Part shown: in pieces, positions 9,628 to 17,970 of the stretch
How the letters are laid out: the number at the start of each line of letters is the position of its first letter
Numbering within the stretch: position 1 is the stretch's first letter
NCBI GenBank assembly: GCA_029559155.1
Contig: JAKQCM010000065.1
Coordinates: 1-44,521, forward strand
DNA from: Chloroflexota bacterium
Lineage (GTDB): Bacteria > Chloroflexota > Anaerolineae > Promineifilales > Promineifilaceae
Length of the DNA: 44,521 nucleotides
Direction of reading: 5' to 3'
Made by a program: the position numbers and the translations under genes
Notes under the pieces: model-generated
What the model saw: the letters and a program-made list of their open reading frames with translations, nothing else
Told to the model about the DNA's origin: nothing
Databases searched by the model: none

Positions 9628-9646
9628 GCCTTCAAATCCCACCATA

Positions 9647-10063
9647 TTAAACGAGGCTAGCCTGCAACGAAATCTCGGCGGCGGCCAAAACCTTAGACAC
9701 CGGGCATTTTTCTTTGGCGGCCTGCGCCAATTCCTGAAACTTCTCCTCGGAGATGTCCGGAACCTGAACATGGCAGATCAAATCAATGTTGGTAATGGTC
9801 GGTCCTTCGCCCAGATGGACTTTGGCAGTTGTTTCAACACGCACGGGCGGCGTGCCGTTGCCGGTTAATAAGGCCGACAAAAACATGGAAAAGCAGCCGG
9901 CGTGAGCCGCGCCAAGCAGTTCTTCGGGGTTCGTGCCGGGACCATCGGCAAAGCGCGACGCCCAGGTATATGGTCCTTCATAAGCGCCACTTTGTAAGCG
10001 CATCACACCCTTGCCTTCTTTCAGAGTGCCTTCCCAGGCGGCAGTCGCTGTACGTACAGTCAT
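9647..10063 (-). CDS. OsmC/Ohr-family peroxiredoxin
   Basis: Thiol peroxidase of 138 residues that reduces organic or fatty-acid hydroperoxides in the cytoplasm. The two redox cysteines are C57 (AAHAGCFSM) and C120 (AKEKCPVSK), at the OsmC/OhrA spacing. The N-terminal WEGTLKEGKGV is typical of the OsmC (YhfA/OsmC) branch rather than Ohr. A purine-rich Shine-Dalgarno (CAAGGAGAA) precedes the start. The gene is single and convergent with the MFS gene. A second, more divergent OsmC protein lies at 30156. Confidence 0.9.
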   Translation of the reverse strand: MTVRTATAAWEGTLKEGKGVMRLQSGAYEGPYTWASRFADGPGTNPEELLGAAHAGCFSMFLSALLTGNGTPPVRVETTAKVHLGEGPTITNIDLICHVQVPDISEEKFQELAQAAKEKCPVSKVLAAAEISLQASLV

Positions 10064-10240
10064 TTCGTCATTCTCCTTGATTGATAATTTGCAAATTGCA
10101 GCTTGTGACTTACGCTGACATCATAACGAGGTTGCTTTTAGCAGGCAAATGATCTCAGCAATTGTTCAAAAAAGGGCCGGTGTCGCGGCCATTTTCTGGC
10201 GCAGCTCGTCAGAGTTTAGGTTGTTGATTGTAATTATTCA

Positions 10241-10297
10241 GACCCCAAGGGTTTGCTCCTGAGAATTTGGATTTCTGGTGAACAAACCCTTGGGGTC
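10241..10297. terminator. Long stem-loop (GACCCCAAGGGTTT module)
   Basis: GACCCCAAGGGTTTG and its exact complement CAAACCCTTGGGGTC (15 bp) flank a 27-nt loop, just downstream of the minus-strand gene at 10319. The same arm sequence builds the terminator at 18630-18665. Confidence 0.65.
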
Positions 10298-10318
10298 TTA
10301 CCGGAGAAACCTGAATAG

Positions 10319-10801
10319 CTACCGTTGACTCGCCATTTCGTCGATTGATTCGGCTAACATTTCGGCAAATTCTTCGTTTTTTGCCGTCAGCTCATAGAGG
10401 GTCACTAAGGTGGCTGGCTGTTTCATGTCCATAGAAAGCCAATACGGCCGTATCGTCATGCTCAGGCTATGGCCAGGAAATTCATAACGATAGGCGTCCT
10501 CTTCGGATTTTCGGTAAAAACGAATATATTTTTTGTCAAACAACATCCGAAAGTCACGTTCAATTTCTTCATAGTCAAACTTCAGGATGCGTACCATCGA
10601 ATTAGCAAACCGATTATTGAGGATGAATGCCAACGAGACTCTCGTGATGACAAAAATAATAATGAAATAGATACCCGCTACTTCTATCCGGAACCCAAAC
10701 GATAACAAGAAAATTAACAGCAAGATAGAGACTACCGCCGAACTTGCCCAAACAATACTCCGGAAGTAAATGTGCTGTTTTTGCCACCGAGAAGATTTCA
10801 T
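10319..10801 (-). CDS. Hypothetical two-helix membrane protein
   Basis: 160 residues; family not recognised. Two hydrophobic helices (about 15-36 and 40-62) follow a basic N-terminus, so the rest is probably cytoplasmic. The C-terminal 95 residues form a mixed, acidic domain with FDYEEIERDFRMLFDKKYIRFYR and a hydrophobic strand near SLSMTIRPYWLSM. AGGAGA precedes the start codon, and a TACAAT -10-like element lies about 55 bp upstream. Base composition is more AT-rich than its neighbours and it carries one ACGGCCGT. It stands alone between the OsmC and HU-related genes on the same strand. Confidence 0.7.
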   Translation of the reverse strand: MKSSRWQKQHIYFRSIVWASSAVVSILLLIFLLSFGFRIEVAGIYFIIIFVITRVSLAFILNNRFANSMVRILKFDYEEIERDFRMLFDKKYIRFYRKSEEDAYRYEFPGHSLSMTIRPYWLSMDMKQPATLVTLYELTAKNEEFAEMLAESIDEMASQR

Positions 10802-10971
10802 CTTGCATTCTCCTTCTATTGTGGTCGATAAGCGGAAACAAAGTGTTGCGCTCTATTGTACAAAATCATCTCACCGAAACATGATGACGTTTGTCAGTCT
10901 TTCATCACCTGGATGATCATCAATTCTACAGCCGCCATCGCTTTCTCCTCAAACACACTTCCCTAAAAGAT

Positions 10972-11019
10972 GCGCATCTCTTGCCCAAATTATCAAGACA
11001 ATTTTAGTAAGAGATGCGC
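10972..11019 (-). terminator. Stem-loop terminator after the HU-related gene
   Basis: GCGCATCTCTT and AAGAGATGCGC pair exactly (11 bp) around a 26-nt AT-rich loop. Read on the minus strand the second arm continues into TCTTTTAGG, a short T-run, 18 bp past the HU-related stop. Confidence 0.55.
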
Positions 11020-11037
11020 ACCTTTTGCCTCACTCGT

Positions 11038-11418
11038 CTAAACTTTTTGGAAGACTGAGCCGCTCAGGGCTTGCCGGAACTCCTTACTTGGCGTAAACCT
11101 CACATGGAGGCCGGTAATGTTTTCGGCGGACACATCTTCCGGATTGTCTGAGCCTGCGGCGGTGATGGTGACATGAAAAGAACCAAACGGGCTTAATTCA
11201 ACGATGTTGCCGGCCATAAGTTCTTGCGGGATGATGGCCAGAAAGGCCTCAACGGCCGCTGCCATGTCGGCGGTGGTGAGCGTGCACATTTGCGCCGCCT
11301 TGCGGGCGATGTCTCGCTGGTTGCTGCGTCCCGCGCTCTTGACGACCGGATAATAACGTGGGGGCGCGGCGTGGTTCTGTGGATTCTTTTTCGGGACGAC
11401 GTTATAGTTGATGGGCAT
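11038..11418 (-). CDS. HU-related DNA-binding protein (HU_rel type)
   Basis: 126-residue member of the HU-related family best known from Bacteroidota. The N-terminus MPINYNVVPKKNPQN and then APPRYYPVVKSAGRSNQRDIA match that family's opening, followed by a helical dimerisation segment, ELSPFGSFHVTI (the strand entering the DNA-binding arm) and FTPSKEFRQAL near the end. I use the ATG at 11418 because AAGGAG lies upstream and the family begins there; the longer frame would read into the divergent clpS start. Probably an architectural nucleoid protein. Divergent from clpS. Confidence 0.87.
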   Translation of the reverse strand: MPINYNVVPKKNPQNHAAPPRYYPVVKSAGRSNQRDIARKAAQMCTLTTADMAAAVEAFLAIIPQELMAGNIVELSPFGSFHVTITAAGSDNPEDVSAENITGLHVRFTPSKEFRQALSGSVFQKV

Positions 11419-11468
11419 TCTAGCGGCTCCTTTTTGCCTGACGATTGGTGCAGGAAAATTAATCCGGA

Positions 11469-11816
11469 GTGGAAAATTTGTCAAATACACCCATGCAGAC
11501 GCTCGTTGACGTTGGCCGCCCCAAAACGGCCAAAGAAGAAAAGACGGACACGGCCGTTGCCCACGACCCATTGTGGAAGGTCATCGCCCACGACGACCCC
11601 GTCACCACTATGGAATTTGTGGTGCGCATCATGGTGCAGGTCTTCAAAAAGCCGCTCATTTTCGCCGAAGCCATTATGTGGCAAGTCCACACCGAAGGCC
11701 AATCCGTGGTCGACGTGTTACCTCGAGCCGAGGCCGAACACCGCGTGGGTAAAGCCACCGCCGCCGCCCGCCTGGAAGGTTTCCCCTTCCGCTTCACCAT
11801 CGAGCCAGAAGACTAA
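11469..11816 (+). CDS. clpS: ATP-dependent Clp protease adaptor ClpS
   Basis: Adaptor that delivers N-degron substrates to ClpA or ClpC. The diagnostic segment is WKVIAHDDPVTTMEFVVRIM (about residues 36-55), equivalent to the NDD..TPMEFV substrate-binding face of ClpS, followed by a VHTEG segment for the usual H..G contact loop. Length 115 residues with a flexible N-terminus, as usual. The start is uncertain: GTG at 11469 has AGGAAAA upstream at long spacing; ATG at 11493 would give 107 residues. clpP lies 15 kb away in this window; no clpA or clpC is present here. Confidence 0.9.
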   Translation: MENLSNTPMQTLVDVGRPKTAKEEKTDTAVAHDPLWKVIAHDDPVTTMEFVVRIMVQVFKKPLIFAEAIMWQVHTEGQSVVDVLPRAEAEHRVGKATAAARLEGFPFRFTIEPED

Positions 11817-11843
11817 CCGCCAATCCCCACCATCAGTAAAAAA

Positions 11844-12203
11844 CTACGGCTGGTGGATCACGCCGAGCGCCGCCGCCAGATCGTAATATCGCTGCGCCTC
11901 GTCCAGCTCGCCCAACGTTTCGTAAGAGCGCCCCATGTTCAAATACAACGACGGATAAAAAGAGGCGGCACGGCCGTCGCTCACCTTTTCCGCGCGGGAC
12001 AACGCTTCCTGGTTCCAGCGCAGCGTTTCCTGGGGATTGGTCTGGTGGCGGGCGACGTAATGGGCGGCGATACACGCTTCATAATCGTCCTGGGCGGCTT
12101 CCCAGGCCTGCCGGTAACAGGCGCGCGCGTCGTCGATACGGCCGTTAAACTCAGCCTGCGTGCCGGCCATACACAGTTGGATGACAGGGTTGTCGGGATT
12201 CAT
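11844..12203 (-). CDS. Small tetratricopeptide-repeat protein
   Basis: 119 residues made almost wholly of TPR-like helix pairs: AEFNGRIDDARACYRQAWEA, a middle pair with TLRWNQEALSRAEKV, and NMGRSYETLGELDEAQRYYD. Such proteins act as protein-protein interaction scaffolds; partner unknown. No signal peptide is seen, so probably cytoplasmic. GAGTGAGG precedes the start, three bases after the stop of a short upstream reading frame of doubtful reality. Convergent with clpS. Confidence 0.8.
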   Translation of the reverse strand: MNPDNPVIQLCMAGTQAEFNGRIDDARACYRQAWEAAQDDYEACIAAHYVARHQTNPQETLRWNQEALSRAEKVSDGRAASFYPSLYLNMGRSYETLGELDEAQRYYDLAAALGVIHQP

Positions 12204-12428
12204 GCCTCACTCCACACACTTAAAAAATTGCGCCGTTTCACCGCGCCCGCCGATTTTACCAACTTTCACGCCCGCCTGATACCCGCAGCCCAAAGCGCGT
12301 TCAATGTCACGCGACGTATTTCCCCAGGTTAGCCCAGCGGATGACGATCCGGGGATTATCGAATACGCGTGCCAGGCCCTAGGGCAATCGCACACTCGCG
12401 CCATTTAAGTGTCTAGGAGGGTTTCGCC
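12204..12428. other. Gene-poor gap with possible gene remnant
   Basis: Upstream of the TPR gene on the minus strand, a 23-residue stretch between two stops reads like a protein C-terminus (RVFDNPRIVIRWANLGKYVA), with a different frame continuing to the TPR start. This may be decayed coding sequence; I could not assign a parent family. Confidence 0.25.
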
Positions 12429-12539
12429 GGGGCGTAAACGCCCCGTCTGCGCAACAACGCCGGTTGAAACCGGCTAGAAGAGGGCAAAAGCCCCGTTTAC
12501 GGGGCGTTGTTTGGCAGCCCGGTGGCTTCAGCGCCGGGC
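12429..12539. repeat. Cluster of four short palindromes (REP-like)
   Basis: Four hairpins in 111 bp: GGGGCGT-AA-ACGCCCC (12429-12444), GCCGGTT-GA-AACCGGC (12459-12474), GCCCCGT-TT-ACGGGGC (12490-12505) and GCCCGGTGG..CGCCGGGC (12517-12539). The first and third share the CGTAAACG/CGTTTACG core with flanking G and C runs. This looks like a repetitive extragenic element or a structured RNA rather than a terminator. Confidence 0.7.
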
Positions 12540-12603
12540 GATGCGGGCCATAAACCGAATTTGCGATAGCCCTTGTTAGACCCATGACGGCCGTTCCCAA
12601 CCA

Positions 12604-12612
12604 TGTTATCAT
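12604..12612 (+). promoter_or_regulatory. Extended -10 promoter, possibly leaderless, for dnaE
   Basis: TG-T-TATCAT is followed by seven C residues and then the chosen ATG at 12620. Transcription would start at or next to the initiation codon, consistent with the absence of a Shine-Dalgarno. No good -35 is seen. Confidence 0.5.
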
Positions 12613-12619
12613 CCCCCCC

Positions 12620-15600
12620 ATGAACGCCATCGACCCGGCCAACTTCACCCACCTGCACGTCCACTCCCACTACTCCTTGCTTGGCGGCACGGCGTCTGTG
12701 GCGCAGTTGGCCGGGCGCGCCGCCCGCGACGGCCTGAAGACCCTGGCCCTCACCGACAACCACGCCCTTTACGGCGCAGTCGCTTTTGATCGCGCCTGCC
12801 GCGCCGCCGGAATCCAACCCATCATCGGCATGACGGCCGTTCTCCCCCCACCCGACAACGCCCCCGCCCTCGACTCGCCCGACCTGGGACAAATCATCCT
12901 GCTGGCGGCCGGACCGGAAGGCTACCGCTCCTTGTGCCGCCTGTCTTCGCACATTCAGGGCAGCCCGGAACGGCAGGCGCGCCCTTTGCTGCACTGGGAG
13001 GAGCTAAAAGCCAATCCGGCCGGGTTGATTTGTCTGGACGGCGGCCAAAAAGGCTGGTTGGAGCGGTTTATTCGCGCCGGAAATCTTCAGGCCGCCACCC
13101 ATTATGCCGGTCGATTGGGCGGCATCTTTGAAGACAAAGGTTTTGTGGGTTTGGAATGGCAGCAGGCGGAGGACACGGCCGTTCTTCAGGAAGCCATCGC
13201 CATCGGCGCGCGGTTTGGTCTGCGCCCGGTCGTCGCCCAGCCGATTTACTGCCTGGAACCTGACGACGCGCCCCTGCTGCCCCTGCTGTCGGCCATCGAC
13301 GCCAACTGCGCCGTCGCCGCCATCCCCTTTGACCCTACGCGCACCGTCCATTGGCTGTCGCCCGACGACATCGCCGAACGTTTTGCCGCCTTCCCCGATG
13401 CGCTCACGGCCGTTCACGACATCATCAGCCAATGCCAACCCTGCCTGCCAGACGGCCGTCCGCTCTGGCCTACGCTCAAACTACCCGCCGGCCAAACCGT
13501 CGAAGAGGCGCTGCGCGAGCAGGCGCAAGCTGGATTAACAGCGCGCACACCGGCTTCGGCCAGCCCTCATCCATCAACCCGCCACAAATCGCGCCCCACG
13601 CCTCACGAATCGCCACCCCCAGACTACGAATCCCGCCTCGCTCATGAACTGGCGGCTATCAACCGCCACGGCTTCGCGCCCCTTTTCCTGGTGGTGGCCG
13701 ATGTGGTGCGGTATGCGCGAGAAACGGCCGTGCCCGTCAGCACCCGCGGCAGCGTCGCCGATTCGTTGGTCGCTTACGCCCTGGGCATCACCACCGTCGA
13801 TCCGGTCGCCAACGGACTGCTGTTCGAACGATTCCTCAACCCGGCGCGCACCAGTTTGCCCGATATTGACCTCGATTTTTGCAGCCGCCGCCGCGACGAA
13901 GTGCTCCATTACGTGCGCCGCGCCTACGGCCCCGACCGGGTTGCCCTGGTCGCCACCATCAGCACCATGCAGCCCAAATCGGCCGTGCGCGAAACCGCCA
14001 AAGCCTTCGGCTTCGACGAACCCGGCATCAAAAAGCTCGCCGCCCTCGTTCCGCGCGGCTGGCATCCCGACCCGCGCCGCCGCGAACCCATCGACCTGGA
14101 AACCATCCTCGCCGAACTCGACGACGAGAAAAGCAAGGATGTCTTTCGATTGGCGTTTCGTCTGGTCGGGCAGCCCCACCACCTCAGCATCCATCCTGGC
14201 GGGGTGATCATTACCCCTGGCCCACTCACCGATACCGTGCCGGTGCAATTTGCGCCCAAAGGGTTTCTTACCACACAGTATGACCACCACGATGTGGAGG
14301 CCATCGGCCTGCCCAAGCTCGATTTGCTGGGCATTCGCGCCCTCACCGTGCTGGCCGACGCCGCCGAAATGATTCGCACCGGCCGCGACGGCCGTTTCCG
14401 GCTGGAAACCATCCCCCTGGACGATGCGGCTACCGGCGAAACATTGGCGCGTGGGGCGACAATTGGCGTATTCCAGTGCGAATCCGCCGGGGCGCAACGC
14501 ACCTTGCGCCAGCTTCAGGCGCGTTCCGTGTGGGACCTGGCCGTCGCCAATGCCTTCTTCAAACCCGGCCCGGCGACAGGCGGCATGGCCAAGGCCTTTG
14601 TGCGCCGCTACCGGGGCGAGGAACAGGTCAGTTACCTGCATCCCGCGCTGGAACCGATTTTGGGGCCGACACAGGGCGTGCTGCTGTTTCAGGAGCAAGT
14701 GCTGCGCGTGGCCACAGAAATCGCCGGACTGACCTGGGCGCAAGCCGACCGCCTGCGCCAGGGCATGAGCAAATTTCAGGCGCGGGAAATGGCCGCGCTG
14801 CGGCTGGCTTTTGTGCATGGCTGCCAGCGCCAGCCGCCTGGCGGCCCAGGCTTTACGCCGGAGCAGGCGGCGACGCTGTGGGAGCAGGTGGCGGCCTTCG
14901 CCGGCTACGGCTTCAACCAGGGACACGCCACCGCCTACGCCGACGTCAGCTACCGTTCGGCCTACCTGAAGACCCATTACCCGGCCGAATTTCTCTGCGC
15001 CCGGCTGGCCGACCACGGCGGATTTCATCATCCGGCGGTGTACATGGCCGAAGCGCGGCGGCTGGGTATTGCCGTGCGGCCGCCGCATGTCAACTTTAGC
15101 GGCCGGAAGTTTACGCTGTCCGTGGGCGAGATGGGGGATGGGCGATGGGAGACTGCTCAATCGCCAATCGCTAATCGCCAATCTCCCATTCTGTGGCTGG
15201 GTTTGGGGCAGGTGCGTGACGTGCGGCGGGAATCGGTGAAGAAGATTGTGCGGGCACGGCCGTTCACCTCCCTGGCCGATTTATTGGCACGCGTGCCGCT
15301 GCAAACCAAAGAAATCCGGCATCTGATCCAGTGCGGGGCGTTGGATGGTTTGGGCGACAGCCGGTCCGGGATGCTGGCCCAGGCGGAAGAAATTTTGCGC
15401 GCCGGCAGCGCGCTGCAAATGGCCTTTGATTTTGCCCGCGCCAGACCTGAGCCGGAATCGGCGGCGCAGCGGCTGGCCTGGGAAACCCACCTGCTGGGGC
15501 TGCCCATCAGCGTGCATCCGTTGGCATTGGCGGCGGGGCAGATTGGCCGCACGCTGCCCATCCGCCGCCTGCCAGAAAGCAGGGGGCAGTTGGTGAGCGT

Positions 15601-15808
15601 CGCCGGGGCGCGCCTGCCGGGATGGACCGGCGGGAAAGGCTACTTTTTGGATGATGGCGACGATTTTGTGATTGTGCAGGGTTTGGAGAAAGGAGCGCTG
15701 CCGGTGGGCGAGGTGGTGGTGGTAGACGGCCGTTATCGCCACGACGAATGGGGCGCTGCCTGGTTCCAGGCCACATCCGCCCGAACTGTGGCACACTCTC
15801 TGCTATAA
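12620..15808 (+). CDS. DNA polymerase III alpha subunit, DnaE2/ImuC-sized
   Basis: C-family DNA polymerase of 1062 residues. The N-terminal PHP domain has HLHVHSHYSLLGGT and LALTDNHALYGAV. The palm carries PDIDLDF with catalytic aspartates D417 and D419, preceded by VSTRGSVADSLVAYALGI; FFKPGPATGG and GYGFNQGHATAYADVSY mark the fingers. Length is close to DnaE2/ImuC translesion polymerases and shorter than most replicative DnaE, and the C-terminal OB-like part is brief, so an error-prone role is plausible; no imuA, imuB or lexA is here to prove it. A heptad repeat element is inserted in frame near residue 845, and a proline-rich low-complexity stretch near 310-340. The start at 12620 is preferred over 12584 because the PHP domain follows directly and the -10 lies between them. 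Confidence 0.88.
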   Translation: MNAIDPANFTHLHVHSHYSLLGGTASVAQLAGRAARDGLKTLALTDNHALYGAVAFDRACRAAGIQPIIGMTAVLPPPDNAPALDSPDLGQIILLAAGPEGYRSLCRLSSHIQGSPERQARPLLHWEELKANPAGLICLDGGQKGWLERFIRAGNLQAATHYAGRLGGIFEDKGFVGLEWQQAEDTAVLQEAIAIGARFGLRPVVAQPIYCLEPDDAPLLPLLSAIDANCAVAAIPFDPTRTVHWLSPDDIAERFAAFPDALTAVHDIISQCQPCLPDGRPLWPTLKLPAGQTVEEALREQAQAGLTARTPASASPHPSTRHKSRPTPHESPPPDYESRLAHELAAINRHGFAPLFLVVADVVRYARETAVPVSTRGSVADSLVAYALGITTVDPVANGLLFERFLNPARTSLPDIDLDFCSRRRDEVLHYVRRAYGPDRVALVATISTMQPKSAVRETAKAFGFDEPGIKKLAALVPRGWHPDPRRREPIDLETILAELDDEKSKDVFRLAFRLVGQPHHLSIHPGGVIITPGPLTDTVPVQFAPKGFLTTQYDHHDVEAIGLPKLDLLGIRALTVLADAAEMIRTGRDGRFRLETIPLDDAATGETLARGATIGVFQCESAGAQRTLRQLQARSVWDLAVANAFFKPGPATGGMAKAFVRRYRGEEQVSYLHPALEPILGPTQGVLLFQEQVLRVATEIAGLTWAQADRLRQGMSKFQAREMAALRLAFVHGCQRQPPGGPGFTPEQAATLWEQVAAFAGYGFNQGHATAYADVSYRSAYLKTHYPAEFLCARLADHGGFHHPAVYMAEARRLGIAVRPPHVNFSGRKFTLSVGEMGDGRWETAQSPIANRQSPILWLGLGQVRDVRRESVKKIVRARPFTSLADLLARVPLQTKEIRHLIQCGALDGLGDSRSGMLAQAEEILRAGSALQMAFDFARARPEPESAAQRLAWETHLLGLPISVHPLALAAGQIGRTLPIRRLPESRGQLVSVAGARLPGWTGGKGYFLDDGDDFVIVQGLEKGALPVGEVVVVDGRYRHDEWGAAWFQATSARTVAHSLL
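15130..15187. repeat. Heptad-periodic inverted repeat, copy 3, inside dnaE
   Basis: Left arm 15130-15150 is GATGGGG, GATGGGC, GATGGGA; right arm 15160-15187 is ATCGCCA, ATCGCTA, ATCGCCA, ATCTCCC, again in 7-bp register with a 9-nt loop. The reading frame stays open across it, encoding about 20 residues (MGDGRWETAQSPIANRQSPI) between two conserved DnaE segments. Confidence 0.8.
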
Positions 15809-15809
15809 T
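15801..15809 (+). promoter_or_regulatory. Extended -10 promoter, possibly leaderless, for the sensor kinase gene
   Basis: TG-C-TATAAT, a consensus -10 with TGn extension, ends seven bases before the ATG at 15817, the same spacing as at dnaE. It overlaps the 3' end of dnaE. No Shine-Dalgarno and no good -35 are seen. Confidence 0.6.
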
Positions 15810-15816
15810 TAGGCCC

Positions 15817-17970
15817 ATGACTGAAATGTCTACATTTTTTAGCGAGCATATCGATCTCGTTTACTTTTTTTACGGCCTGGCGTTCTTCAGCATGGGGCTG
15901 GCAATTTGGTTGGAATCGCGCCGCGCTTCAGAATTTCGGCTGGCCGGGGCAATGGTTTTTTTGGCCGGTTTCGGCCTGATCCATGGGATGCATGAATGGT
16001 TCGACATGTTTATCCGCATGGGCAAATTCGATGATTTATCGGCGCAGGGAACCTTCTTTTTCAATGGCATGCGGCTGGGGGAACTGGCGCTATCTTTTTC
16101 TTTGTTGATTGTTTTTGGCATCCGGCTCATTTTTTCCGATCGGGCAGAAGACCAACGCGGCGTCACCTTATCGTGGATGGCGGCCGGCCTGCTTTCGCTG
16201 TTTTGGGTGGGCAGTATCGCGGCGACCCGCTGGGTTTATAACCCCAGCATGACCGATTTTGTGACCGGGGCGGATGTTTTGGCGCGTTATATTTTGGGGA
16301 TTCCCGGCGCTATGCTGGCCGCCTGGGCTATTGTTCTGGAACAGCGCGCGTTTCGCGCGCGAAAAATGCCGGATTTTGGCAGGGCGTTGTTATGGGCAGC
16401 GGTGGCCTTAATCTTGTATGGGTTGGTGGGACAGGTTTTTGTCACACCATCTTTTCTATTTCCGGCCAATATCATTAATTCCGCGCTATTTTTGCAGGTG
16501 TTTGGTTTTCCGGTGCAGTTGTTTCGGGCAACCATGGCCATGGTGATGGCGATTTTTGTGATCCGGGCGCTGCGGGTGTTTGAGGTAGAAAGCCGGGAAA
16601 AGCTAGCCGAGGCCAATGAGGCCCGGTTGTTGGCGCAGCAGGCCGCGCTAACCACGCAGGAGAAGGCGCGTATTGAAACCGATTTGTTGAATCAGGAATT
16701 GCAAACGGCCGTCCAAGAGCTGTCGATCCTCTATGAACTATCGCGCAATCTGGCGGCGACCATTGACCGGGACACGCTGCTGCAATCGACCATCAGCAAG
16801 ATTTTTGATTCCTTGCCGCGCATTGGCGGCGGCATGATTTTACTACGGGAGAAACCGGGACGGCCGTTGGAACTCATCGCCCGATCCGGTTATAAAAGTG
16901 TCGATGGGAACGGCGTGCAAACATTCGATTGTACCTACACGCAGGCCTATCTATTGGGCGAATATGTCGCCAACACAGGGCGGCTGGCATGGTGCGACGG
17001 TCTAAACATCATCGATTTGGGCGAAACGGCCGATATTATCGCCGATTATAACAACCCGTCGATTTCGGTCGATGCCAGCGGGCATACCATCGGGGTGCCG
17101 CTGACAGTGCAAAGCCGCACAGCAGGCAGTATGGTCTTGAGCGTTAATCCCTTCACGGAGCCGTTTTCGCAGCGCGATTTGTCGCTGATTATTGCCGTGG
17201 CCGGGCAGTTAAGCATTGCCATTGAAAATGCGAACCTGTATCAGGCAGTGCAAGAGCGCGAGGCGCTGCTCGGCGAACTGCTGCATCAGGTGGTGGCGGC
17301 GCAGGAAAAAGAGCGGCAGCGCATTGCCCGCGAACTGCACGACAGCACCGGGCAAACATTGACGGCGCTCGGGTTGGGGTTGGCGGCGGCCAGCGAAAAT
17401 TTGCACAACAATCCGATCACCGCCGCCGCGCAGCTGGTTGAGCTGCGGTCGCTGAGTTCTCATGCGCTGCAAGAGATTCATGATATGGTGGCCGATTTAC
17501 GGCCGTCGCTGCTAGACAATCTGGGTCTGGTTTCGGCGCTGCGCAGTCAGGTGCAAGCGTTTGAACGGCGGAGCAAGGTGGCCGCCTCTTTCTCGGTTGG
17601 CGGGCTGCGCCGCCGGTTAGACCCGGATGTGGAAATGTCGGCCTTTCGCATTGCGCAAGAGGCGTTGACCAATGTGTATAAACATGCCCAGGCGACTGAA
17701 GTGAAGGTGCGGATTATTTTCCGTGATGATCGATTGTGTTTGCGGGTGCGAGATAACGGCCGTGGGTTCGATCCGGACGCTGTGTTAGATACGGGCGTGA
17801 AAGAGCGAGAATCATGGGGGCTGTTGGGGATGCAAGAACGCGTATCGCTGGTGGGCGGAACATTTTTTATCCGTTCGCGCCCTGCTCTGGGCACAATTAT
17901 TCAAGTTTGTATTCCCATAACGAAAGAGGATGTAGCCGATGTCGAAGATAAAACTCTTGTTAGCCGATGA
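15817..17970 (+). CDS. Membrane sensor histidine kinase, NarL/UhpB type (HisKA_3)
   Basis: 717-residue sensor kinase. About seven hydrophobic helices fill residues 10-260 (integral membrane sensor of unknown ligand), then a coiled coil (about 265-325), a GAF-like domain (about 335-485), the HisKA_3 dimerisation domain with phospho-acceptor H508 in ERQRIARELHDSTGQ, and an HATPase_c domain with DNGRGFDPD and GLLGMQERV. The start at 15817 follows a consensus -10 at leaderless spacing; the upstream frame from 15748 lies in dnaE. The downstream response regulator overlaps by 32 bp, so the two form one unit. The signal is unknown; the redox module next door is a candidate target. Confidence 0.92.
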   Translation: MTEMSTFFSEHIDLVYFFYGLAFFSMGLAIWLESRRASEFRLAGAMVFLAGFGLIHGMHEWFDMFIRMGKFDDLSAQGTFFFNGMRLGELALSFSLLIVFGIRLIFSDRAEDQRGVTLSWMAAGLLSLFWVGSIAATRWVYNPSMTDFVTGADVLARYILGIPGAMLAAWAIVLEQRAFRARKMPDFGRALLWAAVALILYGLVGQVFVTPSFLFPANIINSALFLQVFGFPVQLFRATMAMVMAIFVIRALRVFEVESREKLAEANEARLLAQQAALTTQEKARIETDLLNQELQTAVQELSILYELSRNLAATIDRDTLLQSTISKIFDSLPRIGGGMILLREKPGRPLELIARSGYKSVDGNGVQTFDCTYTQAYLLGEYVANTGRLAWCDGLNIIDLGETADIIADYNNPSISVDASGHTIGVPLTVQSRTAGSMVLSVNPFTEPFSQRDLSLIIAVAGQLSIAIENANLYQAVQEREALLGELLHQVVAAQEKERQRIARELHDSTGQTLTALGLGLAAASENLHNNPITAAAQLVELRSLSSHALQEIHDMVADLRPSLLDNLGLVSALRSQVQAFERRSKVAASFSVGGLRRRLDPDVEMSAFRIAQEALTNVYKHAQATEVKVRIIFRDDRLCLRVRDNGRGFDPDAVLDTGVKERESWGLLGMQERVSLVGGTFFIRSRPALGTIIQVCIPITKEDVADVEDKTLVSR

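Noticed and set aside
12207-12404. 65-codon minus-strand frame ending just before the TPR gene
   Set aside because: Spacing to the TPR start looks coupled, but it has no recognised family, and another frame in the same region looks more protein-like; probably a remnant.
13574-15181. 535-codon frame antisense to dnaE
   Set aside because: Long antisense frames are common in GC-rich genes; the composition is Gly/Arg/Ala/His-rich and no domain is seen, while the sense strand is a clear polymerase.
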